The notes: generated by a model not told the origin, from the sequence alone. Shown: positions 1 through 6,901, counted from the stretch's first letter. The stretch is DNA of 8,776 nt from Pseudomonadota bacterium (GCA_005772945.1 SXIE01000116.1:1-8776); one strand, 5' to 3'. A program made the numbers and translations.

Positions 1-1125
1 ACCGATCAGATACTCCATGCGCACGACGGTCAGCGCGAGCGGCACCCCGTACGCGCGCAGCCAATGCGCAGGCGGTCGCCGCGCCCCCGGCAATGAGCTC
101 GCCTTCAGGCGCTTCAGGCTGTCGGCCATGCCCGCGAGCGTATGCCGATGCCTCACCGGCACCCCCAGACGGACCGCCAGCTCGCGGATCCCCGAGAGCG
201 TGTAGCGTCCCCAGCTCAGCTTGGCGGCGTCCACGTGGACCGCGATGTTGCGCCACACGAACGGCCACGCAAACAGCGCGAACGTGGCCTCGCGCGGCAA
301 CGTTCCATGCGCCTTGGTGAGGCGATCGAGCTGATCGAGCCACGCCAGGGTTTGTTCGAGATCCGGGGCCGACTCGTCGAAGGCCGCGGCGATCTCGGGC
401 ACGAGCGCATCGACGACGCCCAGCCGCTTCATCCAGACGAACGCCGCGCGCGCGTGCCCGCTCTCGGCGATCCGATAGAGCTCCTCGGCGACGCGCGCCG
501 CGGGGCACGTGGCGATGAGCGGGGCCGCCTCGGCGGATGCATCGATGACGGCCTGATCGATGCTGAACTCGAGGCGCGCCGCGAACTTGATGGCGCGCAG
601 GAGGCGCACCGGGTCTTCGCGCAGGCGCTTGTCCGCGTCGCCGATGGTGCGAAGCAGGCGGCGCTCGACGTCGGCGGTGCCGCCCACGTGGTCGATGACC
701 TGGTCGCCCACGGGATCATAGAAGAGGCCGTTGACGGTGAAGTCGCGGCTCTTGGCGTCCTCGAGCGGCGTACCGAACGTGTTGGCGCGGACGACGAAGC
801 CCGAGTCGTCCTCGGCCATCTCTTGATCGTCGGGGAGGCCGCGGAACGTTGCGACCTCGTAGATTTGGCCGCCCGCGTGAAGGTGGACGAGTCGGAAGCG
901 GCGGCCGATGATGCGGCAACGGCGCCCGAAGAGGCGCTTCAGGTCCTCGGGGCGCGCGTCGGTCGCGATGTCGAAGTCCTTCGGGCGACGGCCCGTCAGG
1001 AGATCGCGGACGCAGCCGCCGACAAAGTAGGTGACGTGCCCGTGCCCCTGCAGCTGCCCGACGATCGAGACGGCCTCGGGGTCGAGCAGGGCACGCGGGA
1101 AACGTGGCGAAAAGGTCACAGTCAC
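1..1125 (-). CDS. pcnB: Poly(A) polymerase, PcnB type (3' end outside window)
   Basis: The enzyme adds nucleotides to RNA 3' ends. Members of this class II nucleotidyltransferase family either polyadenylate RNA for decay or repair tRNA CCA ends. Read from GTG at 1125, 375 codons are visible and the frame is still open at base 1; E. coli PcnB is about 465 residues, so the C-terminal tail is missing. Seen: GGCVRD (36-41), the metal-binding DFD (50-52), and IIGRRFRLVH (72-81), which matches the signature separating bacterial poly(A) polymerases from CCA-adding enzymes. Further on come RDFTVNGLFYDP and REDPVRLLRAIKFAARLEF, both family-typical. No Shine-Dalgarno precedes the GTG at 1125 or the in-frame GTG at 1119, and a promoter-like pair would start the transcript about at the start codon, so translation may be leaderless. 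The gene is divergent from the DUF1285-like gene. Family call is firm; exact start is less sure. Confidence 0.9.
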   Translation of the reverse strand, partial: MTVTFSPRFPRALLDPEAVSIVGQLQGHGHVTYFVGGCVRDLLTGRRPKDFDIATDARPEDLKRLFGRRCRIIGRRFRLVHLHAGGQIYEVATFRGLPDDQEMAEDDSGFVVRANTFGTPLEDAKSRDFTVNGLFYDPVGDQVIDHVGGTADVERRLLRTIGDADKRLREDPVRLLRAIKFAARLEFSIDQAVIDASAEAAPLIATCPAARVAEELYRIAESGHARAAFVWMKRLGVVDALVPEIAAAFDESAPDLEQTLAWLDQLDRLTKAHGTLPREATFALFAWPFVWRNIAVHVDAAKLSWGRYTLSGIRELAVRLGVPVRHRHTLAGMADSLKRLKASSLPGARRPPAHWLRAYGVPLALTVVRMEYLIG

Positions 1126-1131
1126 GGAGGC

Positions 1132-1161
1132 GGTATAAAGGACGGGACGCGCAATCGGCAA
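1132..1161 (-). promoter_or_regulatory. Possible promoter for pcnB, giving a near-leaderless mRNA
   Basis: On the minus strand TTGCCG (1161-1156) lies 18 bases before TATACC (1137-1132). A transcript begun about seven bases after the -10 would start near 1125, the GTG proposed as the pcnB start. On the plus strand the same AT-rich spot reads TATAAA (1134-1139) and could serve the DUF1285-like gene, though no -35 was found for it. This rests on consensus matching only. Confidence 0.3.
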
Positions 1162-1183
1162 GGGGTAAGGGCAAAACCGAAGG

Positions 1184-1666
1184 ATGTGGGTGGACATGGA
1201 CGCGGCGGAAATCGAGCGCCTGCGACGCGCGAGCGGCGTCGGGCTGCGTGCGGACGGGGTCTTCGTGTACGGCGGCCAGCCGGTCGCGAACGCGCGCGTG
1301 CAGCGCCTCTTCCATGCGGGCGTCGAGGTGGACGCGGCCGGGGAGGTGATGCTGCGGGTCGGGCGGACGTGGTGCTACCTCGAGCCCGAGGGGGTCGCGT
1401 ATTTCGCCGAGCGCGCCGAGCTGCGCGGGGGGCAGGTGTGGCTCGCGCTGATCGGGCGCGAGGCGGCGGTGGGGCCGGCGCGGGTCGTCGGCTACGCCTC
1501 GGACGATCGCTTCTACGCGTGGGTCGACGGGCTGCGCGGGCCGGTGGCGCTCTTGCGGGACGCGCACCAGGCGGTGTCGGGCATCCTGGCGAGCGGGGGC
1601 GAGTTGGGGGCGGGCGAGGTCGTCGCGCTGGCGGCGATCCCAGGCGCGAACGCCGTCAGGCCCTGA
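1184..1666 (+). CDS. Small protein resembling the DUF1285 family
   Basis: This encodes 160 residues of unknown function. There is no signal peptide or membrane segment, so it is probably cytoplasmic. Third positions are almost all G or C across the frame, which supports real coding. The stretch with DGVFVYGGQPV, then RLFHAGVEVD, GEVMLRVGRTWCYLEPEGV and a final DRFYAWVDG recalls DUF1285 proteins, which typically show a DG-x-W/F-x-Y-x-G-x-P-I/V motif, an LF motif and a later VEDAP-like segment. The last is only loosely matched here (EPEGVAYF), so the family call is tentative. Several starts are possible in frame: ATG 1184, GTG 1190 and ATG 1196. AAGGA at 1180-1184 overlaps the first and sits 5 and 11 bases before the others, so the protein may begin at 1190 or 1196. 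The next gene has its own promoter, so this may be a single-gene unit. Confidence 0.7.
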   Translation: MWVDMDAAEIERLRRASGVGLRADGVFVYGGQPVANARVQRLFHAGVEVDAAGEVMLRVGRTWCYLEPEGVAYFAERAELRGGQVWLALIGREAAVGPARVVGYASDDRFYAWVDGLRGPVALLRDAHQAVSGILASGGELGAGEVVALAAIPGANAVRP

Positions 1667-1691
1667 AAGGTGCGGGGTTGCGACTCTGACC

Positions 1692-1719
1692 TTGAGGTCG
1701 CTTGGGCGAGCGATATAGT
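1692..1719 (+). promoter_or_regulatory. Probable promoter of the exported-protein operon
   Basis: TTGAGG (1692-1697) and TATAGT (1714-1719) are separated by 16 bases and resemble the vegetative -35 and -10 boxes. Transcription would begin near 1726, leaving a leader of about 27 bases before ATG 1753, so it agrees with that start and not with the upstream in-frame TTG at 1702. The -35 lies inside a short dyad, GACCT-TG-AGGTC (1688-1699), which could be an operator or chance. Confidence 0.5.
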
Positions 1720-1740
1720 GCCGCCGCTTTCCCCCGGGCC

Positions 1741-1745
1741 GAGGG
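1741..1745 (+). promoter_or_regulatory. Ribosome binding site fixing the start at 1753
   Basis: GAGGG lies 7 bases before ATG 1753. The signal peptide begins right at this ATG, and together these decide the start over the upstream TTG at 1702. Confidence 0.5.
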
Positions 1746-1752
1746 TTTCCGC

Positions 1753-3327
1753 ATGGTGCGCACGACCGTTTTTCTGGTGTCGCTGGCAACGCTCGTGACG
1801 GCGACGACGTCGGTCGCGCGGGCCGACGAGGAAGCGGATCTGCGCGCGGGGTGCGCGTGGCTCGAGCAGGCCATCACGCGGACGCCCGACCGGGATGACT
1901 CGTTCGGGTTGTTCATGCGGGGCATGAAGCCCAAGTGCAAGGCGCTGCTTGAGGGGCTCGAGCGCAAGGACGGCAGTGTCACCCCGACGACGGTGCGGGA
2001 GATCTCCACGGCGCTGACGCAGCTCCGGGCGGTGATCGACGGTGACTTTGGAGACAGCGGTGCCGAGCCGGCCAAGGGGCCGGACAAAGCGGCCGCTGAG
2101 AAGACCGCGGGGGAGACGGCGGCGGCTGAGAAGGCGGCTGCGGAGAAGGCGGCGGCTGAGAAGGCAGCGGGGGAGAGGGCGGCGGCTGAGAAGGCAGCGG
2201 GGGAGAGGGCGGCGGCTGAGAAGGCAGCGGCTGAGAAGGCGGCCAAGCTGGATGCCCAGAAGACCGCCGCCGAGAGAGCGGCCGCCGAGAAGGCTGCAGC
2301 GACCGAGAAGGCGGCCGCGGACAAGGCTGCGGCCAACGAAAAAGCGGCCGCGGAGAAGGCTGCGACCGCGGAGAGGGAGGCGTCCGAGCGGGCCCGCGCG
2401 GCGGCGGAGAAGGCGGCCGCGGCGGCAGCCGCGAAGGCCGCCCAGGACAAGCTCGCGGCGGAGGCGGCGGCCCGAGGCAAGAGCGCCAAGGGCGCCGAAA
2501 AGGCCCTCGGTGGCCGCCTCGACGGCACCTGGGAGCAGCCCGTCGCCAAGGTCCTCGATCGCTACGTGAAGCGCACGCTCAACCTCATGTCGCACGGCAA
2601 GACGATCGAGGGCGAGCTCTACGAGGAGGTCTGGCACGACGCGCCGTCGGCCTGGGTCGACAAGAGCTGCAATGGCAACAAGGTCTTTCGCATGGTGATG
2701 ACGGGACGCGTCACCGGCGAGGTCGACGGCACGCGCCAGCTCCTCGTGTGGCGCGAGCCGCCACACGTTCTCGCCTGCACGTGTAGCTCGCGCTGCACGG
2801 TCGAGACGCGCCGCCGTGGCTTCGATCTCGAGCTCTCGGTCAGCGGCGATCAGCTGAGCGACTCCGCCGGCGTGTTCTGGCGGGTCGGCGGCGCGGCGCC
2901 CGCGGCGGTCGACGTCAATGGCATCCCGGTGGTGCCCAAGCGCGGGCCGGTCTTGCTCGGCGGAACGTGGGAGACGCCCTCGTTCAAGGAGGCCGATCGT
3001 CAGGTCGTGATGCGGCTCGAACTCGCGCAGAGCGATAAGCAGGTCACCGGCACGCTGGTCGAGAAGAGCTCGGCGCCGCTGCCGCTCAAGAGCTGGTCGG
3101 CGCGCTACTGCGAGGGTGCAACGCGCTTCGAGTGGGTGACCAGCTGGACCGTTAGCGGTAAGATCGACGGTGGGTCCGCGTCGCTCAAAGGCAGCGCGCC
3201 CAAGCTCGTCCTGTGCAGCTGTCCGTCCAAGTGCAAGCCACCGGACGCGAAAAGGGTCCTGACGTTGGACGTCGGACCCGACGGCCGGAGCCTGGTCGAG
3301 GGCGACGCGCGCTTCGTGCGCCAGTAG
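1753..3327 (+). CDS. Exported Ala/Glu/Lys-rich protein with two tandem four-cysteine domains
   Basis: Unrecognised protein of 524 residues. Residues 1-24 form a signal peptide (basic start, hydrophobic core, A22-R23-A24 cleavage motif), so the mature protein begins near D25 in the periplasm or outside. Residues 25-105 look helical, with C34 and C62. Residues 111-253 are almost only Ala, Glu, Lys and Arg in AAAEK/AAGER units, predicting a long TolA-like helix or coiled stalk. The C-terminus holds two related domains, starting GTWEQP (258) and GTWETP (404). Each has a lone cysteine 48-49 residues in (C306, C453) and then CxCxxxC (C342/C344/C348 and C488/C490/C494), at the same 84-residue offset, with similar TGRVTGEVDG / SGKIDGG segments between. 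They are probably disulfide-bonded beta domains. The stop is 9 bases before the lipoprotein gene, so the two are almost certainly co-transcribed. Despite the stalk it has no TolA N-terminal anchor or typical TolA C-terminal domain, so I do not call it TolA. Confidence 0.85.
   Translation: MVRTTVFLVSLATLVTATTSVARADEEADLRAGCAWLEQAITRTPDRDDSFGLFMRGMKPKCKALLEGLERKDGSVTPTTVREISTALTQLRAVIDGDFGDSGAEPAKGPDKAAAEKTAGETAAAEKAAAEKAAAEKAAGERAAAEKAAGERAAAEKAAAEKAAKLDAQKTAAERAAAEKAAATEKAAADKAAANEKAAAEKAATAEREASERARAAAEKAAAAAAAKAAQDKLAAEAAARGKSAKGAEKALGGRLDGTWEQPVAKVLDRYVKRTLNLMSHGKTIEGELYEEVWHDAPSAWVDKSCNGNKVFRMVMTGRVTGEVDGTRQLLVWREPPHVLACTCSSRCTVETRRRGFDLELSVSGDQLSDSAGVFWRVGGAAPAAVDVNGIPVVPKRGPVLLGGTWETPSFKEADRQVVMRLELAQSDKQVTGTLVEKSSAPLPLKSWSARYCEGATRFEWVTSWTVSGKIDGGSASLKGSAPKLVLCSCPSKCKPPDAKRVLTLDVGPDGRSLVEGDARFVRQ
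2083..2511 (+). repeat. Ala/Glu/Lys coding repeat with a perfect 30-bp tandem core
   Basis: The stretch encodes repeated AAAEK and AAGER pentapeptides (15-base units). Inside it, 2148-2230 is perfectly periodic at 30 bases for about 2.8 copies, each unit encoding ten residues. Perfect identity at synonymous positions points to recent duplication by slippage or unequal recombination. Flanking units share the protein pattern but have diverged in DNA. The period is a multiple of three, so gain or loss of units would keep the frame. Confidence 0.85.
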
Positions 3328-3330
3328 GAG
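3325..3330 (+). promoter_or_regulatory. Ribosome binding site overlapping the upstream stop codon
   Basis: TAGGAG includes the TAG stop of the Ala/Glu/Lys-rich gene and lies 6 bases before ATG 3337. This supports ATG 3337 over the GTG at 3334 and suggests translational coupling of the two genes. Confidence 0.6.
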
Positions 3331-3336
3331 TCGGTG

Positions 3337-6051
3337 ATGCGGGTTCTGGCGTGGTGGGCGGCGGCGGTGGCCTCCTGGTTGGTGGCGTGTGAGGACTCGC
3401 CGGGGCGCGGAGACGCGGCGGATTCCGCCGATTCTGGCGCGGTCGAGACGACGGCCGACGATGCCGACGATGGCGCCGCCGAGGTGGCCGAAGCGGTCGC
3501 CGACGGAGCGGATGGCGCGGAGCCCGAGGTCGCGACGGATGCGGACGTGCCGGGCGGTGACGGCGAGACGCTGCTCGGCGGTGGCGAGACGACCGCGTCG
3601 GCTGGGTTCCCGGGGCACGAGCTGGTGCTCGCGATCCTCGAGCCCGGCGCGGACGGGACGGGCGTCGCCACGGGCGCCGTGGTGCGCGTGTCGGGGATCC
3701 TCTTTACGGACGCGCCGCTGTCGGCCGTGTCGATCGTCTGGCAGCTCGGCGCGACCAGCGGCGCGATCACGCCGGCCAAGTTCTGGCAGTCGGGGCCGAT
3801 CAACCTCATCCCGGGCAACAACCGCCTCACCGTCACGGTCAGCGACGGCGCGCGCAGCGCCTCCGACACGGTCGTCGTCACGTACAATCCGGCGTTTCGT
3901 TTCGACACCTCGCTCGCCGCGCGGCCCGAGACGCTGTGGGTCGGCGAAGCGACCGAGGTCGTCGTCACGATCGGCAAGGGGCGCGACGCCACGGCCGATC
4001 CGTCGACCCTCGAACTGCTGCGCGTCGACGCCGAGGGGCAGACGATCGCCGTCCAGGGTGCGATGCGCGACGACGGCGGGCTCGCGACCTCGGGCGACGA
4101 GATCCAGGGCGACGGCGTCTACAGCTGGGTCGGGGAGCTGACGTGCGACACACCGGGGACGCTCTACTTCCGCGCCTCGGTCCATGTCGGCCCGGCGCCC
4201 GGCTATGACGCGTTCAGCCCGGTGTTCCAGGTGCCGTGCCTCGCGCGCGTGCCGGTGGCCGACTGCGGTGCGCATCGCGCGCTGGTCGCGTCGGCGGGGG
4301 CGGCGCTCGAGGGCGGGGCCTCCGTCGACCAGGTTCTGGCGGACGTTCGCAGCGATGCGTCGGTGGCGCTCGCCGGGCCCGCGCCCGTGTCGCACCCCGG
4401 CAGCGCGACCGAGCCGGCGGTCTGGATCCTCTTCGCCGATGGCCTCTTGGGCGCGGCGATCGCGCCTTCGCCGGGGACGCGCGGCGGCGGCGGGGCGGGG
4501 GCCGTGGCGTTGGCAGCGGCGCTGGGCGGGACCATTCGGACGGCGGTCCCGGGGGCCGGGCTCGGGTCGACGCGTGCGCTCGTCCTTTCGCCCTTCGCCG
4601 AGCACTTCGGCGCGGACGACGAGGGCGCCGACGTGACCGCGGCGCTCAGCGGGATCACGTGCCCGCGTTTCGCGATCGAGCAAGACGCGGCGCTCGCGAA
4701 TGGCGCGGCGTCGATCGCGCGCTTCCGGCGGGCGTCCGACTATGGCGTCATGTCGGTCGCGACCCACGGGGCGGCGCTCTTCGCGGGCGTTCAGAGCCAC
4801 GCGCTCGGCAAGCGCTTCGGGTGGCGCCATGCGGGCGCGCAGGAGACCCTTTGGACCGGGTCGGCGGTCGCGTGCGAGAGCCTGCTCCAGGCCGCGCGCC
4901 CCTGCGAGGTGACGGCGGCGGCGCCGACCGGCGGATGTCCGAGCGGCACCGAGTGCCTCGTGACCAAGGGCACGGCGTCCGACACCGGCGCGAGCGGCAA
5001 GGGGATGTGCGTCGACGAGACCGAGGTCGACCTCCGCATGGGGCGTGCCGTCATCACGAACCTGGGCTACGCGGTCACGCCCGCGTTCTTTCAGCGCGGG
5101 CCGGCGCACCGATTTCCAGGTAGTTTCGTGCACTTGGGGGCGTGTCGCTCGATGTGGAACGGCACGCTCGCGGCGGCGCTCTATGCGGCCGGGGCGGCGC
5201 TCGTCACCGGCTTCTCGGACGACGTGTCGAGCAGCTGGGCGCACGCGCAGGCGGTGGCGCTCTTCGGGCTCGTCGCGAGCGCCGGCTCGCTCGCGACGTT
5301 CGACGCGAGCCTCTCGGACCCGGCGCATCCGACGACCCAGGTGCGGCTCTTCGGCGCGACGAACCTCGCGTTCAATCGATCGGATCTCCTCAACGGGAAC
5401 TTCGAGACCGGGTCGACGTCGGGGTGGCGCTCCACGGGTGACGGGCGGGTCGTGGGTCAGTTCGGGACCGCGAGCACGGTCGACGGCAAGTTCATGGGGC
5501 TCGTGTCGACGGGCCTCGGCTATGCGGTCCAGACAGGCTCGCTCGAGCAGACGTTCTGCGTGCCGGCGGGGATCTCGCGCCTCGAGTTCTACTGGGCGTT
5601 CTACTCGGAGGAGTTCCGCGAGTGGTGCGGCGACGACACCTATCAGGATCGGTTCGAGGCGGTGCTTGTCGGCGACGACGCCATCGCGACGCCGGTCGTC
5701 GACGTGCGCATCGATGACCTCTGCGGCTATGCGGACGGGACCTGCGGCGCCTGCGCGGCCCCGGTCGCGTGCGACGCCGCGTGTTTCGCGCAGGCGGGGT
5801 GCCGCCTCGACGCGCACGGACTATGCGACGGCGCCTTCAACTGCCAGTGCGGGCGCTACTACGTCGGACTCGAGGAGTCGGAGGTCGACTTCGATCGCGG
5901 CGGCGCGTTCAAGATCCAGTGGCAGAAGACGAGCGTCGACGTGTCGCGCTACGCGGGCAAGGGGCCGGTCACGTTGCGCATGTCGGCCAGCGACAGCGGC
6001 GACTCGCTGTTCGACACGGCCGTGCTGATCGACGCCGTCAAGGTCGAGTGA
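3337..6051 (+). CDS. Lipoprotein with a caspase-fold (C25/CHAT-like) cysteine peptidase domain
   Basis: This 904-residue protein starts with a lipoprotein signal; the lipobox LVAC puts the lipidated cysteine at C18. Residue +2 is Glu, not Asp, so outer-membrane sorting is expected. Residues 19-90 are an Asp/Ala/Glu-rich linker. Residues 94-186 look Ig-like. Residues 187-305 resemble the beta domain often paired with such anchors (MRDDG at 243, GDGVY at 258). About 330-665 read like a clan CD fold: strand AVWILFADG, then YGVMSVATHG with H477, then FVHLGACRS with C603, followed by LAAALYAAGAALVTGFSDDV, which fits the helix and strand after the catalytic cysteine. A cysteine-bearing insert (513-561) separates the dyad residues. 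Residues 686-790 form a jelly-roll-like domain (NGNFETG, FYSEEFREW). Nine cysteines lie in 796-838. The function is inferred: a surface protease or a receptor derived from one. The substrate is unknown and the fold needs modelling. Confidence 0.8.
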   Translation: MRVLAWWAAAVASWLVACEDSPGRGDAADSADSGAVETTADDADDGAAEVAEAVADGADGAEPEVATDADVPGGDGETLLGGGETTASAGFPGHELVLAILEPGADGTGVATGAVVRVSGILFTDAPLSAVSIVWQLGATSGAITPAKFWQSGPINLIPGNNRLTVTVSDGARSASDTVVVTYNPAFRFDTSLAARPETLWVGEATEVVVTIGKGRDATADPSTLELLRVDAEGQTIAVQGAMRDDGGLATSGDEIQGDGVYSWVGELTCDTPGTLYFRASVHVGPAPGYDAFSPVFQVPCLARVPVADCGAHRALVASAGAALEGGASVDQVLADVRSDASVALAGPAPVSHPGSATEPAVWILFADGLLGAAIAPSPGTRGGGGAGAVALAAALGGTIRTAVPGAGLGSTRALVLSPFAEHFGADDEGADVTAALSGITCPRFAIEQDAALANGAASIARFRRASDYGVMSVATHGAALFAGVQSHALGKRFGWRHAGAQETLWTGSAVACESLLQAARPCEVTAAAPTGGCPSGTECLVTKGTASDTGASGKGMCVDETEVDLRMGRAVITNLGYAVTPAFFQRGPAHRFPGSFVHLGACRSMWNGTLAAALYAAGAALVTGFSDDVSSSWAHAQAVALFGLVASAGSLATFDASLSDPAHPTTQVRLFGATNLAFNRSDLLNGNFETGSTSGWRSTGDGRVVGQFGTASTVDGKFMGLVSTGLGYAVQTGSLEQTFCVPAGISRLEFYWAFYSEEFREWCGDDTYQDRFEAVLVGDDAIATPVVDVRIDDLCGYADGTCGACAAPVACDAACFAQAGCRLDAHGLCDGAFNCQCGRYYVGLEESEVDFDRGGAFKIQWQKTSVDVSRYAGKGPVTLRMSASDSGDSLFDTAVLIDAVKVE

Positions 6052-6071
6052 GCTGGTTCAGGCCTGGGTCA

Positions 6072-6836
6072 TCACGCCGGGTTGTCGACGTCGAGGAACT
6101 GCGCGTCGAGACCCGGGAATGTGGCCCGGAGGCGCGCGGCGAGGGCGCGCGGGCCGAACGTCTCGGTGCGGTGATGGCCGCACGCGGCGATGTGGATCCC
6201 GTCTTCGCGCGCGGTGGCCTGCGAATACTCGCCGGCCTCGCCGGTGACGAAGAGATCGCAGTCGAGGCGGCGGGCGTCCTCGGCCAGGCGCGGTGCGCCG
6301 CCGGTGACGATGCCGACCTTGGCGATCGTCGGCGGGCCGCCGTGGAAGAAGAGCAGGCGCTCGGAGATACGCGCGCGCAGGAGCGCGTCGGCGTCGGCGA
6401 TGCTGACGGGCGGGTCCCAGGCGCCGGTGCAGCCGGTCGCGATGCCGCGCGCGGCGAAGGCGGGCTCGAGCTGCGTCAGGCCGATGGCGCGCGCGAGCTC
6501 GGAGGCGTTCCCCAGCTCGGGGTGCCCGTCGAGCGGCAGGTGATAGGCGGCGAGCGAGACGCCGGCGCCGAATAGGCGCGCGAGGCGGCGTCCGAGAGCG
6601 CCCGTGGCGGTCGCGCGGGCGCCGTTCCAGTAGAGCCCGTGGTGGACGACGGCGAGGTCGGCTCGGGCGGCGATGGCGGCGTCGATGAACGCCAGGTTCG
6701 CGGTGACGCCGGTCACGAGGCGGTGGACCTGCGCGGAGGCTTCGACCTGGAGACCGTTGGGTCCGTAGTCGTCGATCCGGGTCGGGTCCAGGGTCTGATC
6801 GAGCCACTCTATGATCGATGCAACGGGGAACGACAA
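6072..6836 (-). CDS. ybgI: Nif3/YbgI-family dinuclear metal protein (DUF34)
   Basis: This soluble protein belongs to the Nif3-like family, which forms toroidal hexamers with a dinuclear metal centre. Some databases label it GTP cyclohydrolase I type 2; its true reaction is not settled. From the TTG at 6836 it has 254 residues, against about 247 for E. coli YbgI, and it aligns end to end: DDYGPNGLQVE (22-32), VTGVTA (41-46), VVHHGLYW (63-70), HLPLDGHPELGN (99-110), TGEAGEYS, and GHHRTE (220-225), with a C-terminus ending in NPA as in YbgI. Expected metal ligands H65, H66, D103, H221 and E225 are all present. TTG 6836 is preferred because GGAG lies 6 bases before it and homology begins there; a GTG at 6860 has no ribosome site. 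Its stop is 20 bases from that of the convergent lipoprotein gene, with no clear terminator between. Confidence 0.93.
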   Translation of the reverse strand: MSFPVASIIEWLDQTLDPTRIDDYGPNGLQVEASAQVHRLVTGVTANLAFIDAAIAARADLAVVHHGLYWNGARATATGALGRRLARLFGAGVSLAAYHLPLDGHPELGNASELARAIGLTQLEPAFAARGIATGCTGAWDPPVSIADADALLRARISERLLFFHGGPPTIAKVGIVTGGAPRLAEDARRLDCDLFVTGEAGEYSQATAREDGIHIAACGHHRTETFGPRALAARLRATFPGLDAQFLDVDNPA

Positions 6837-6842
6837 CGGGGG

Positions 6843-6846
6843 CTCC
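6843..6846 (-). promoter_or_regulatory. Ribosome binding site deciding the TTG start of ybgI
   Basis: On the minus strand GGAG lies 6 bases before TTG 6836. The longer upstream reading (to 6971) would add 45 residues with no resemblance to the family and no Shine-Dalgarno at its inner GTG. Confidence 0.45.
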
Positions 6847-6867
6847 GTGGCGAGGGGCACGCGGAGT

Positions 6868-6901
6868 GTGTCAGATGTGCCAGAGGCCGTCGAACTGACA
6901 C
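6868..6901. repeat. Short inverted repeat GTGTCAG/CTGACAC upstream of ybgI
   Basis: GTGTCAG (6868-6874) and CTGACAC (6895-6901) are perfect 7-base inverted copies separated by 20 bases, just upstream of ybgI. The same core recurs nearby in the larger dyad at 6937-6973, so it may be one half of a shared operator. Length alone would allow chance. Confidence 0.3.

Noticed and set aside
142..1689. Long plus-strand frame across pcnB and the DUF1285-like gene
   Set aside because: It crosses two genes in the wrong frame or strand; the first half is antisense to conserved PcnB motifs and the second turns into Arg/Gly low complexity.
1702..1752. Upstream TTG start for the Ala/Glu/Lys-rich exported protein
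   Set aside because: It would begin upstream of the likely transcription start and put 17 extra residues before a good signal peptide; ATG 1753 has its own ribosome site.
2148..2230. CRISPR-like regular repeat
   Set aside because: Copies abut without unique spacers and encode a continuous Ala/Glu/Lys/Arg peptide in frame.
2083..3327. TolA assignment based on the Ala/Glu/Lys stalk
   Set aside because: The protein has a cleavable signal peptide and not a TolA membrane anchor, its C-terminus is a duplicated cysteine domain, and no tol-pal genes are nearby.
1513..5817. Open minus-strand frame of 1434 codons opposite the exported operon
   Set aside because: Arg/Ala/Pro-rich composition with no domain; it mirrors the high-GC third positions of the plus-strand genes, which have signal peptides, ribosome sites and recognisable domains.
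6052..6071. Bidirectional terminator between the lipoprotein gene and ybgI
   Set aside because: Only the short palindrome CAGGCCTG (6059-6066) is present, with no loop and no T-run, which is not enough to call a terminator.
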